A stretch of 64,000 nt of DNA. Source: Pacificispira sp040217575 (GTDB lineage: Bacteria; Pseudomonadota; Alphaproteobacteria; UBA8366; Aestuariispiraceae). The DNA lies in NCBI GenBank assembly GCA_040217575.1, contig JAVJPW010000006.1, positions 248,001 through 312,000 on the forward strand, in the 5' to 3' direction. Under the pieces are notes generated by a model that was not told where the DNA came from, did no database searches, and worked only from the letters and a program-made list of their open reading frames with translations. The position numbers and the translations under genes were made by a program. Of this stretch, positions 25,314 through 33,933 are shown piece after piece. The stretch's first letter is position 1; each line of letters starts with the position of its first letter.

Positions 25314-26111
25314 ATGCGGCCCGAAGATGTCATCAATCTTGATGCTTACCCCATACAGGACCGTACGTCGCCGAAACGCGCGGCGCTTGTCGCGACGCTG
25401 AAGCGCGAACTCGATGAAAAGCTTTATGTCTCCCTGCCGGATTTCTATCGGCCGGATGCTCTTGCCAGGGCCGTAGCCGATGCACAGGCCGCACGCCCGA
25501 ACGCGTTTCACAACAAATCACGTCGGAATTGCTACCTGCACCGTCAAGGCGACCTGTCCCTGCCGGAAGACCATCCGCGAAATGTGTTGATGGACGCCAG
25601 TACCCGGATGATCGCCTATGACCTGATCCCCGACGATTCGCCGGTGAAGCTTATGTATCACTGGCCCGTGATGCGCCAATTCGTGGCCGAAATAGTCGGT
25701 GCGGATACGCTTTACGACAATGAAGACCCGCTGCAGCCGGTGAACCTGCTGTGCTACGAGACAGGGGACCGGTCGTCCTGGCATTTCGATTCGGTGAATG
25801 CGTTCACGATGACAATGATGCTTCAGGCGCCGGAAAGAGGCGGGGACTTCCAGATTGTCCCCAATGCACGCAGCGACGAAGACCAGAACTACGACTATGT
25901 CGGTAAGGTCGTGCGTGGCGAATGCCCGGACGATGCCGTATCGGTTGCGCGACAGGCGGGGTCCTTATGCATTTTCCGCGGCTGCAATTCCCTGCACAGG
26001 GTGTCCCCGGTCGAAGGGGACCGGATGCGCATAATGGGTGTCTTCGTCTATGAATTCGAACCCGGCATCAAGGGCGAGCCCGAAGTGAACGCCACGGTAT
26101 ACGGCCGCTAG
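25314..26111 (+). CDS. 2-oxoglutarate/Fe(II) oxygenase of the BesD/HalD-like amino-acid-modifying family
   Basis: 265-residue oxygenase. The sequence around SSWHFDSVNAF and MMLQAPERGGDFQIV, and the ending toward YGR, match my recollection of the family that contains the amino-acid radical halogenases BesD and HalD and many hydroxylases. Iron ligands H157, D159 and H228 form a complete HxD...H triad, with an Arg (R237 or R239) for 2-oxoglutarate. Halogenases of this family replace the Asp by Gly or Ala, so this is predicted to be a hydroxylase. GGGAGAAGGG precedes the ATG. Its place between the binding protein and permease genes of an ABC importer suggests it acts on the imported solute. Confidence 0.75.
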   Translation: MRPEDVINLDAYPIQDRTSPKRAALVATLKRELDEKLYVSLPDFYRPDALARAVADAQAARPNAFHNKSRRNCYLHRQGDLSLPEDHPRNVLMDASTRMIAYDLIPDDSPVKLMYHWPVMRQFVAEIVGADTLYDNEDPLQPVNLLCYETGDRSSWHFDSVNAFTMTMMLQAPERGGDFQIVPNARSDEDQNYDYVGKVVRGECPDDAVSVARQAGSLCIFRGCNSLHRVSPVEGDRMRIMGVFVYEFEPGIKGEPEVNATVYGR

Positions 26112-26150
26112 GGGCTGCGAACCGGATATTCCAGATACGGACCTGAACAG

Positions 26151-27002
26151 ATGCGCACAGCCAACGCCCCGCGCTTCCTTCTGGCACCAGCCATTCTGAC
26201 GACAGTTGCGACGCTTGGCGTCTGTCTGATCGTGCTTCTTGTGCTGTCGTTCGGGACGCAGGCCTATCTGGATATCGAACTGGGCTTTTCGCTCCGGAAC
26301 TTTGAACTTGTCACGACAAAGGCGCTGATCCTGAAGCTGATGCTGAAGTCGGCGTTGATCGCGACCGGGGTGACTCTGCTGTCGGTCGTTCTTGCCTATC
26401 CGATCGCCTATATGATCGCGTTCGATATCCGCCGGAACAAACTTCTGTGGCTGATGATTTTCACGTTGCCCTGCTGGATCAGCTATCTGTTGCGGATACT
26501 GTCCTGGAAACTGATCCTGGGATATCAGGGGGTGGTCAATTCATCGTTGATGGGAATCGGGGTGATTGATCAGCCGATCGATGCGCTTCTGTATAACTCG
26601 AACTCGGTCGTGATCGCGCTGACCCATGCCTGGGCGCCGTTTGCAATTCTGCCGATCTATGTCTGCCTGGAGAAAATCGACAGGTCCCTTCTGAAGGCGT
26701 CCGGCGACCTGGGCGACCCGCCGTTCGCCACTTTCCTGCGGGTGGTCCTGCCGCAATCCATGTCGGGGGTCGCGGCGGCTTTCGTCCTAATTTTCATTCC
26801 GACGTTCGGTGATTATGTGACGCCGCATCTGTTGGGCGGGCCCACCGGACTGATGATCGGAAATTTCATCGCCATGCAATTCGGTGCATCCAACAACTGG
26901 CCGCTGGGCGCGGCGGCGGCGTTGTTTTCCATGCTGGTCGCAACGTTGCTGGTTTGTCTTTTCATCGCCGGGTCAAAGCGCGCCGTGCGCGCGGTTGGAT
27001 AG
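26151..27002 (+). CDS. ABC transporter permease, PotB type
   Basis: 283-residue inner-membrane permease with about six helices. The cytoplasmic coupling (EAA-like) region is LKASGDLGDPPFATFLRVVLPQS, which contacts the ATPase. It belongs to the spermidine/putrescine importer class together with the next gene and the downstream ATPase. It starts 39 bp after the oxygenase stop and ends 6 bp before the second permease, so they are co-translated or nearly so. Confidence 0.9.
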   Translation: MRTANAPRFLLAPAILTTVATLGVCLIVLLVLSFGTQAYLDIELGFSLRNFELVTTKALILKLMLKSALIATGVTLLSVVLAYPIAYMIAFDIRRNKLLWLMIFTLPCWISYLLRILSWKLILGYQGVVNSSLMGIGVIDQPIDALLYNSNSVVIALTHAWAPFAILPIYVCLEKIDRSLLKASGDLGDPPFATFLRVVLPQSMSGVAAAFVLIFIPTFGDYVTPHLLGGPTGLMIGNFIAMQFGASNNWPLGAAAALFSMLVATLLVCLFIAGSKRAVRAVG

Positions 27003-27008
27003 GCGGCG

Positions 27009-27779
27009 ATGCGGGTCTTACGAAAGATATATGCCGGCCTGTACCTGACGCTGCTCTATCTGCCGATCGTCCTGCTGATGGTCTTTTCCTTCAACGATTC
27101 CGTCTACATCGCCTTTCCGCTGAAATCCTTCACGTTGCGCTGGTACGAAGCGGCTATGGAAAATGCGCAGCTTTGGGGCGCGTTCAAGAACAGCCTGATC
27201 ATCGCATCCGTGACGTCGGTATCGGCAACCGCGGTCGGCCTGTTCGCGGCGATGGCGACAACCCGGTATCATTTCCGGGGCAAGTCGCTGACGGTGGGTG
27301 CCCTGTTCGCGCCGCTTGCGCTGCCGACGGTGGTGACCGGGGTCGCCCTGCTGTCGATCTTCATGATGTCCGGCATCGGTCTTTCCATCGGCACGGTGAT
27401 CCTGGGGCATATCATGATCTGCACGCCCTTTGCCTATGGCGTCCTGGTGTCGCGGCTGGATGGGTTGAGCCCGGATTTCGAAAAGGCGTCCATGGATCTG
27501 GGCGAACCGCCGATCCGAACCTTCCTCAGGATCACCCTGCCGCTTGCCATGCCGGGCGTCGTGTCCAGCCTGTTGCTGACCTTCACCATATCCTTCGACG
27601 AGTTCATTCTGGCTTTCTTCCTGTCCAGCAATTCCCCGACGCTACCGGTCTTCATGTGGAGCCAGATGCGCTTCCCCGACCGATTGCCGCTGGTTCTGGC
27701 GCTGGCCACGCTTGTCATCGTGATTTCCAGCATCCTGATCGTCGTCTCCCAACTGCTTCGCCATCGGCGAAGTGCATGA
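27009..27779 (+). CDS. ABC transporter permease, PotC type
   Basis: 256-residue permease, the second membrane subunit of the polyamine-type importer. It has about six helices and the coupling loop KASMDLGEPPIRTFLRITLP. The N-terminus (YLPIVLLMVFSFNDS) is typical of PotC/PotI proteins. It is packed 6 bp behind the first permease. The ATPase start follows within 16 bp of its stop, or overlaps it if the upstream GTG is used. Confidence 0.9.
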   Translation: MRVLRKIYAGLYLTLLYLPIVLLMVFSFNDSVYIAFPLKSFTLRWYEAAMENAQLWGAFKNSLIIASVTSVSATAVGLFAAMATTRYHFRGKSLTVGALFAPLALPTVVTGVALLSIFMMSGIGLSIGTVILGHIMICTPFAYGVLVSRLDGLSPDFEKASMDLGEPPIRTFLRITLPLAMPGVVSSLLLTFTISFDEFILAFFLSSNSPTLPVFMWSQMRFPDRLPLVLALATLVIVISSILIVVSQLLRHRRSA

Positions 27780-27795
27780 GCCAACGGGTGTCCAA

Positions 27796-28869
27796 ATGAC
27801 TGAAGACTTCATCTCGCTGCAATCAATCCGCAAAAGCTATGGACCCGTCGTCGCGGTCGACAATGTCGACCTTCAGATTGCGCAGGGAACATTCTTTTCC
27901 CTGCTGGGGCCGTCCGGTTGCGGCAAGACCACCTTGCTTAGTCTACTGGGCGGACTGGACGTGCCGACATCGGGCAAGATCTTCATCGACGGGGCGGACG
28001 TGACAACGACCCCGTCCTATCGCCGGCCGACGAACATGGTGTTTCAAAGCTATGCGATCTTTCCGCACCTCGACATTTCGCAGAATGTGGCCTATGGGCT
28101 GCGGCGCATGGGGCTTTCCCGACAGGAAATCACCCAGCGCGTCGGTAGGATGCTGGAACTGGTGCGCCTGGACGGATTCGGCGACCGCAAGCCGGATCAG
28201 ATTTCCGGCGGTCAGGCACAGCGCGTTGCGCTGGCGCGGGCCCTGGTGATGCAGCCCAAGGTCCTGCTGCTGGACGAACCGCTGTCGGCGCTCGACAAGC
28301 GCCTGCGGCAGAGCATGCAGATCGAACTCCGCGCCATTCAGCGCGAGGTGGGGATTACCTTCGTCTTCGTCACGCATGACCAGGAAGAGGCGCTGACGCT
28401 GTCTGACCGGATCGCGGTGATGGCCCGCGGTCAGGTTCTGCAATGCAGTTCCCCGGCGGAACTATACGATCATCCGGTTTCCTACGAGGTTGCGGATTTC
28501 GTCGGGGAAATGAACTTCCTTCCCGCCGTGGTTCAATCGTCCAGGGAAGGTGAAACGCGGGTATCGATTCCGTCGCTTGGCGAACATACGTTGACCGGCG
28601 CGCATCCCCGCTATCGAAAGGGCGATGCCGTGCGTGTGGCGGTCCGACCGGAAAATATCGATCTGGCGGCCGCAAACGGTAGCCCTTCCTTCAGGATTGC
28701 GGATCGCGCCTATTTCGGGTCCCGGGTTCATTTTATCCTGAATGGGGATGGGACACCGATTACCGCCGCCCTTCATTCGGCGGCGGCCCGCAAACTGGAT
28801 TCCCTGTGTGCGGGCGATGCCGTCAGCGTATCGTTCGACAGCGAAACCGCGATCATTCTGCCCGCCTGA
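27796..28869 (+). CDS. ABC transporter ATP-binding protein, PotA type
   Basis: 357-residue ATPase of the spermidine/putrescine class. It shows Walker A GPSGCGKTT, the signature ISGGQAQR, Walker B LLLDEPLSALD, the H-loop TFVFVTHDQEEAL, and a C-terminal TOBE regulatory domain of about 100 residues. It energises the two permeases just upstream. The start is taken at ATG 27796 (MTEDFISLQ); a GTG at 27772 that overlaps the previous stop is an alternative. It is the last gene of the operon. Confidence 0.9.
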   Translation: MTEDFISLQSIRKSYGPVVAVDNVDLQIAQGTFFSLLGPSGCGKTTLLSLLGGLDVPTSGKIFIDGADVTTTPSYRRPTNMVFQSYAIFPHLDISQNVAYGLRRMGLSRQEITQRVGRMLELVRLDGFGDRKPDQISGGQAQRVALARALVMQPKVLLLDEPLSALDKRLRQSMQIELRAIQREVGITFVFVTHDQEEALTLSDRIAVMARGQVLQCSSPAELYDHPVSYEVADFVGEMNFLPAVVQSSREGETRVSIPSLGEHTLTGAHPRYRKGDAVRVAVRPENIDLAAANGSPSFRIADRAYFGSRVHFILNGDGTPITAALHSAAARKLDSLCAGDAVSVSFDSETAIILPA

Positions 28870-28998
28870 CGCCGTAAAGACGCCTTTGGGTGCGGAGCTG
28901 CTCTGGATGCCGGACACCAGTTCGGTGTTTTCAAATCGCCGGGGCGGGGGGTAGGGTTTGCCGACCCTTGAACTCACATCCCGGCGTCAGGCGCACCG

Positions 28999-29934
28999 TT
29001 GCAGGCTCTGTTCGACATCGTCATTCCCGTATTCGCGATTGTTGCATCGGGCTATATCTGTGGCTGGAAAAGCCTGCTTGGCCCGGAAAGCAGCCAGGCG
29101 CTGAATGCGTTCGTCTATTGGGTGGCGCTGCCGGCGCTCCTGTTCCATGCGATGGCAAGCGTCGATCTGGCAGAGGTCTATAACTTTCCATTTATGGCGG
29201 CGTTTACAGTGGCCCTAGCGGCAACCTGGGCGGCGACCAGCATTCTGGGCCGGTATGTTTTTCGTCTGACCGCTGCGGAATCGGCGCTTCACGGTCTGAA
29301 CTGCGCCTATCCGAATTCCGGTTTCATGGGTATCCCGCTTGCCATCGCCGCCTTTGGGGAGGAAGCGGCGCTGCCGGCAATCGTCGCGACCGTGATATCG
29401 GTCCTGTCTGTGGCTCTGGCGGTGGTGCCGATAGAAGTGGCACGCCAGGGCGCGTCCGACATACGCCGGGTCGTCGGCCATGTCGCAGTCGCTCTGTTCA
29501 GAAACCCGATGATCGTCGCCCCCTGCCTGGGGTTGGCGTGGGCATTGACCGGATGGGAACTGCCGGTCCCGGCAGAGACATATCTGGGGATTCTGGGTGC
29601 CGCGGCGGGTCCGTGCGCGCTGTTTTCAATCGGGCTGTTCCTTGTCGGAAAACCAATATCCGAAGGAAGCCTTGAGGTCGCGTCCATGACGGCCGCGAAA
29701 CTTGTGCTGCATCCGCTTCTGACGGCATTCGCGGTCCTGGTGCTGTTTCCGACAGAACCGATGTGGGCGGCGGTCGCCATTCTTTCGGCGGCGCTTCCCA
29801 TCGGGTCCGGGCCATTTGTCCTGGCACAGGCGCAGGGGATCTATGTCCGGCGCACATCCACCGTGATGCTGGTTACGACCGTATTGTCAGTGGCCACGAT
29901 TTCAGTGTTTTTCATATTCTTTCCGCCGATCTAG
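28999..29934 (+). CDS. AEC-family (auxin efflux carrier-like) transporter
   Basis: 311-residue membrane protein with about ten hydrophobic helices, typical of the AEC family: N-terminal FDIVIPVFAIVASGY, a central broken helix containing NCAYPNSGFMGIPL (conserved Asn-x-Gly-Phe-Met), and a C-terminal FVLAQAQG motif. Bacterial AEC members move malonate, malate and similar organic acids. A TTG at 28999 is the likely start, with no strong ribosome-binding site. It stands 129 bp after the ABC operon, so it may be a separate unit. Confidence 0.8.
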   Translation: MQALFDIVIPVFAIVASGYICGWKSLLGPESSQALNAFVYWVALPALLFHAMASVDLAEVYNFPFMAAFTVALAATWAATSILGRYVFRLTAAESALHGLNCAYPNSGFMGIPLAIAAFGEEAALPAIVATVISVLSVALAVVPIEVARQGASDIRRVVGHVAVALFRNPMIVAPCLGLAWALTGWELPVPAETYLGILGAAAGPCALFSIGLFLVGKPISEGSLEVASMTAAKLVLHPLLTAFAVLVLFPTEPMWAAVAILSAALPIGSGPFVLAQAQGIYVRRTSTVMLVTTVLSVATISVFFIFFPPI

Positions 29935-29990
29935 CGGTTGCGGCCGGTGTTCCTGCAGCGTCGGCATCAACAACATGGAGCAACAGCAGC

Positions 29991-30446
29991 GTGGTTCAGA
30001 TTTTCATCGATGCCGATGCCTGTCCGGTCAAGGATGAGACGCTGCGTGTCGCGGACCGGCACAAGCTGAAAACCACCCTGGTGAGCGATGGGGGCATCCG
30101 GCCCAGCGCGAACCCATTGGTGGAAACAGTCGTTGTCAGCCAGGGCGCGGATGCCGCCGACGACTGGATCGCCGAACATATCGACCGTGCCGATATCTGT
30201 GTCACCAACGATATTCCGCTGGCGGCGCGTTGCCTGGAAAAAGGTGCCTTTGCGATCAAGCCGAATGGCGATGCCTTTACAGAAGCCGGCATAGGCATGG
30301 CCCTGGCGACGCGGGACCTGATGCAGTCCCTGCGGGAGGCGGGTACGGTCAGTGGCGGCCCGCGACCGTTTTCAAAGGCGGACCGGTCGAATTTCCTGAA
30401 CCGGCTTGAAACGATGGTTCAGGCGGCGAAACGGGCGAGCCGTTAG
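29991..30446 (+). CDS. YaiI/YqxD family protein (DUF188)
   Basis: 151-residue protein whose sequence (IFIDADACPVKDE, LVSDGGIRPSANP, DICVTNDIPLAARCLEKGA) matches the UPF0178/YaiI family throughout. The Asp-rich motifs resemble a PIN-like nuclease fold, but the function is not established. The GTG at 29991 is chosen because the conserved part begins two residues later, and GGAG lies 10 nt upstream. Its stop overlaps that of the convergent GMC oxidoreductase by 4 bp. Confidence 0.9.
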   Translation: MVQIFIDADACPVKDETLRVADRHKLKTTLVSDGGIRPSANPLVETVVVSQGADAADDWIAEHIDRADICVTNDIPLAARCLEKGAFAIKPNGDAFTEAGIGMALATRDLMQSLREAGTVSGGPRPFSKADRSNFLNRLETMVQAAKRASR

Positions 30447-32062
30447 GCGGTCGCATCCTCCCGAACCAGGGCGGCCCCTTTTTCCGCGATCATCAGCGTG
30501 GCCGCGTTCGTGTTCGCCGACGGCATGGACGGCATGATGGACGCGTCGATCACGCGAAGTCCCCGGATTCCCTTCACCCGCAGTCGATCGTCCACAACCG
30601 CGGTCTTGTCGTTGTCCGGCCCCATGCGGCACGTGCCCATCATGTGGAAGACGGTGGTCCCGCGTTCCCGTGCGACGGCCAGCAGGTCTTCGTCGCTCTG
30701 CACCGCGTCGCCTGGATAAAGCTCCCCTTCGAAATAGGGTTTCATCGGTTCCGTCCGGATCAACCGCCGGGCCAGTTTCATGCCGGCCAGAAGGACGCGC
30801 CGGTCGCTTTCCTCCCCCAGGTAATTGGCGTCGATGACCGGTTTGTCGAACGGGTCGGCGGACCGCGCCAGAACCGTACCCAGACTGTCCGGCCGCTGTT
30901 GCCAGGCAGCCACGGTCATGCCGGGGCGGTCGTCCAGTGTGCTTTGAACGCCTTCCTTGTAGCTGGCGGGCATGAATGTGATCTGCAGGTCGTTCACATC
31001 CAGCGCCGGGTCGGACTTTGTGAAGATGTAACAAACCGTCGACGGCACCCCCAGAACCGACGGACGGCGGAACACCCATTTCACCGCTTCCCCCATCAGC
31101 CGCAGACCGTGCACGCGTTCATTGAACGTGTCCGAATTCTTGACCCGGGCGGAAAAGCGCGGCGTGAAATGGTCGCGCAGGTTTTGCCCGACACCGGGAA
31201 GGGCATGCCGTACGGAAACACCGATGCGGCCCAGATGATCCGGATCCCCGATACCGGCCAGTTGCAGGACCTGGGGTGAATTGATGACCCCGCCGGACAG
31301 GATCACTTCGCGTCCGGCGCGGATTTCCACCTCCGGTCCGTTGCGGCCGCCTTTGGCATATCTAATGCCGGTGCATTGCGCCCCGTCGAATGTCAGTGAC
31401 GTGACATGGGCATTGGTGCGGATATCCAGATTGGGCCGTCCCTTGACGGGTGTCAGGAACGCCTTTGCCGCGCTTTGCCTGCGTCCGCGTACGATCGTGC
31501 GCTGTGTATAGGATGCGCCTTCCTGGCGTGCGCCGTTATAGTCCGGGTTGCGGGGAATCCCCAGCGTTTCCGCCCCGTCGATGAAGGCTTCGACCAGCGG
31601 GTGGCGCCAGTCGGTGGGCGTGACCCGCAACGGCCCGTCGCGCCCGCGCCGACCGTCCGGATCATCCCCGGAATAGCTTTCCAGGCTTTTGAAATACGGC
31701 AGTACATCGTCATAGCCCCAGCCCCGGTTTCCGGATTGGGCCCAGTGGTTGAAGTCTTCGGCGGTGCCGCGGTTGAAGATGCAGCCGTTGATCGACGATG
31801 ACCCGCCCAGGGCCTTGCCGCGTGGGATCGGGACCCGTCGTCCGGCGGTGCCTTCCGAAGGTTCCGTTTCGTAAAGCCAGTTGTAGGTCGGGCTTTTCAT
31901 CAGCTGCATATAGCCGACGGGCATATGGATCAGCGGGTTCCAGTCCGCAGGACCGGCTTCCAGGATACAGACCCGAACATTCGGGTCCGCCGACAAACGG
32001 TTCGCCAGAACACAGCCGGCCGACCCGGCGCCAATGATGATGTAATCGAATGTATCGCTCAT
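30443..32062 (-). CDS. GMC-family FAD-dependent oxidoreductase (choline/alcohol dehydrogenase-like)
   Basis: 539-residue flavoprotein with the FAD fold GAGSAGCVLANRLSADPN near the N-terminus, the GMC signature GKALGGSSSINGCIFNRG and the C-terminal active-site segment TVFHMMGTCRMGPD containing the catalytic His. It is only moderately similar to the other GMC protein in this window, so the two are unlikely to be a recent duplication. It lies downstream of a LysR-type gene on the same strand (63-bp gap). Probable role: oxidation of an alcohol carried by an organic nutrient; the substrate is unknown. Confidence 0.88.
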   Translation of the reverse strand: MSDTFDYIIIGAGSAGCVLANRLSADPNVRVCILEAGPADWNPLIHMPVGYMQLMKSPTYNWLYETEPSEGTAGRRVPIPRGKALGGSSSINGCIFNRGTAEDFNHWAQSGNRGWGYDDVLPYFKSLESYSGDDPDGRRGRDGPLRVTPTDWRHPLVEAFIDGAETLGIPRNPDYNGARQEGASYTQRTIVRGRRQSAAKAFLTPVKGRPNLDIRTNAHVTSLTFDGAQCTGIRYAKGGRNGPEVEIRAGREVILSGGVINSPQVLQLAGIGDPDHLGRIGVSVRHALPGVGQNLRDHFTPRFSARVKNSDTFNERVHGLRLMGEAVKWVFRRPSVLGVPSTVCYIFTKSDPALDVNDLQITFMPASYKEGVQSTLDDRPGMTVAAWQQRPDSLGTVLARSADPFDKPVIDANYLGEESDRRVLLAGMKLARRLIRTEPMKPYFEGELYPGDAVQSDEDLLAVARERGTTVFHMMGTCRMGPDNDKTAVVDDRLRVKGIRGLRVIDASIMPSMPSANTNAATLMIAEKGAALVREDATA

Positions 32063-32124
32063 GCCGCTAGGTTAGCGGGCATCGCCCGGCCTCGCCAAGC
32101 GGAATGGTGTGGTATACCCCGATA

Positions 32125-33054
32125 TCAGGCTGCGGCGCCGGACTGAAAGGCGGCGGTGACTTCGTGCCGGACGGCGGCCAGCAGCGGGCGCCCTAGGTTC
32201 TGTTCCAGACAGGCCAGCAATACCCGCTGTTCCGCCAGGTCGTCGGCAATGGCGATGGAACATACCGGTTTGCCGTCATAGGCGGTTGAAGTGCGCGGCG
32301 ACGAATGGACAATCGCCACGCCGAAGTCATTTGCGACCAGGGCGCGCTGCAACTCAAACCCCTGAACCTGTGCCGCGACGATGGCGTGGACGCCCTTTGC
32401 CTGAAGCAGTCCCATGACGTATTGGGCGCTCATCGGTTGGTCCAGCAGGATCAGCGGTTCGTCGCGAAAATCGGAAAGTCGGACCGTTTTGTGTCCGGCA
32501 AACCTGTGCGTTGCGGAACAGATCGCTTCCGGTTGCAGGGTGAAAAGCGTGTCGGTCACAACGTCCCGCTGCAGGCCCAGGTCATAGCTGATGGCCAGGT
32601 CCGCTGTCCCCTGCCGAAGGCTTTGCGCCGCCCCTTCCAGGCTGGTTTCGGAAAAACGGACGGTGACGTCCGGCAAGCGGTCCTTCAGTCGCATCAGAAT
32701 CCGCGGCAGGATATAGGGGGCAATGGTCCCGTAACAACAAAGGGTGACCTCACCGGTGACTTCCGTCCCCGGCGTTGCAAGCGACGCAACCTTGTTCGCC
32801 TGGTCGCACAGAAGCCGCGCCTCCGCCATCACCTTCATGCCGAACGGGGTAAGCGCAATTCCCTGTGCCGGTTGCCGGATGAAGAGTTTCAGCCCGTAAT
32901 GGCTTTCCAGCACGGCGATGGCGGCGGAAATGGCGGGTTGGGAAACGTTCAGTTTTCGCGCAGCGCCAGATACGCTGCTTTCCTCTGCCGCGGCCAGCGC
33001 ATAGGTCAGCTGCTTCAGTGTTATTGATCTGAAAAGGTGATATTGATTATCCAT
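32125..33054 (-). CDS. LysR-type transcriptional regulator
   Basis: 309-residue LysR regulator. The winged helix-turn-helix is in the first 65 residues (LKQLTYALAAAEESSVSGAA then LNVSQPAISAAI), followed by a periplasmic-binding-protein-like effector domain. It is divergent from a PhyH dioxygenase gene with a 72-bp AT-rich gap containing a T-N11-A site, and it precedes the GMC oxidoreductase gene. It likely controls one or both of these metabolic genes in response to a small organic ligand. Confidence 0.88.
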   Translation of the reverse strand: MDNQYHLFRSITLKQLTYALAAAEESSVSGAARKLNVSQPAISAAIAVLESHYGLKLFIRQPAQGIALTPFGMKVMAEARLLCDQANKVASLATPGTEVTGEVTLCCYGTIAPYILPRILMRLKDRLPDVTVRFSETSLEGAAQSLRQGTADLAISYDLGLQRDVVTDTLFTLQPEAICSATHRFAGHKTVRLSDFRDEPLILLDQPMSAQYVMGLLQAKGVHAIVAAQVQGFELQRALVANDFGVAIVHSSPRTSTAYDGKPVCSIAIADDLAEQRVLLACLEQNLGRPLLAAVRHEVTAAFQSGAAA

Positions 33055-33056
33055 TA

Positions 33057-33075
33057 ATATTATTTTCTTTGATAT
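33057..33075. promoter_or_regulatory. LysR-type box ATAT-N11-ATAT
   Basis: ATAT (33057-33060), 11 nt, ATAT (33072-33075) in the short divergent gap between the LysR gene (start 33054) and the dioxygenase gene (start 33127). This satisfies the general T-N11-A rule of LysR sites and is placed to act on both promoters. AT-rich DNA makes chance matches possible. Confidence 0.4.
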
Positions 33076-33126
33076 TCGATTTTCTGTAAAGCTTGCGCAG
33101 ATGTGGTTCAGTCAGAGGAGGCGTCG

Positions 33127-33933
33127 ATGACGCGGCATTTGGATAGTCAGACGGTCGAAGATTTCCGGAAGGACGGCGTCGCGGTCCTGCGAAACGTCTT
33201 TTCCGACTGGGTTGAAACACTGCGCGCCGGGGTTGACCGCAATCTGCGCGAACCCGCACCGAACGCCAGGGTCTATAAGGGGGAACAGGGTGAAGGCCGG
33301 TTCCTCATCGACTATTGCAACTGGCAGCGCATACCGGAATATCGCAACTTCATCTTTGATTCTCCGGCAGCTGAACTCGGCGCGGAATTGATGGATACCA
33401 GCCAGGTTCGGCTGTTCCACGAACATGTCCTGGTAAAGGAAGCACAGTCCGGCGTTCCAACGCCGTGGCACCACGACATGCCCTATTACTGCATCGACAG
33501 CAGCAAGACCGTCAGTATGTGGGTGCCGCTGGACCCGGTTCCGCGGGAACGGACGCTGGAATTCGTTGCGGGATCGCATCTGTGGGGTAAGTTCTTCCGC
33601 CCGCAACGGTTTGATGGAAATCCGCTTAACGAAAATGACGGACTTGAAGACATTCCGGACATTGATGGCAACAGGGACCGGTACACCGTTGTCGGATGGG
33701 ACCTGGAACCGGGTGATGCTGTCGCGTTCGACTATCGCACGCTGCACGGTGCGCCGGCGAACAACAGTCCCGCAACACAGCGCCGTGCCTTTTCCCTGCG
33801 TCTGGTGGGGGAAGGAACGACCTTCCGCCGCCGCGACGGGATCGTATCGTCCCCGCCGTTCCCCGATGTGACGCTGTCGGATGGGGAACCGCTGCATGGG
33901 GACGAATTCCCGCTATTGTTCGGGACGGCCTGA
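33127..33933 (+). CDS. phytanoyl-CoA dioxygenase (PhyH) family protein
   Basis: 268-residue 2-oxoglutarate/Fe(II) oxygenase of the PhyH family. Iron ligands are H115 and D117 in TPWHHDMPY and H207 in YRTLHGAPANNS, with Arg about 13 residues later for 2-oxoglutarate. The ATG at 33127 follows GAGGAGG (33115-33121), an excellent ribosome-binding site. Bacterial PhyH proteins hydroxylate diverse small molecules (for example ectoine), so the substrate is open. It is divergent from the LysR gene, which probably regulates it. The modA frame overlaps its 3' end. Confidence 0.85.
   Translation: MTRHLDSQTVEDFRKDGVAVLRNVFSDWVETLRAGVDRNLREPAPNARVYKGEQGEGRFLIDYCNWQRIPEYRNFIFDSPAAELGAELMDTSQVRLFHEHVLVKEAQSGVPTPWHHDMPYYCIDSSKTVSMWVPLDPVPRERTLEFVAGSHLWGKFFRPQRFDGNPLNENDGLEDIPDIDGNRDRYTVVGWDLEPGDAVAFDYRTLHGAPANNSPATQRRAFSLRLVGEGTTFRRRDGIVSSPPFPDVTLSDGEPLHGDEFPLLFGTA

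Noticed and set aside
25314..26111. Radical halogenase instead of hydroxylase
   Set aside because: The residue that is Gly or Ala in BesD/HalD-type halogenases is Asp (D159) here, completing the iron triad expected for hydroxylation.
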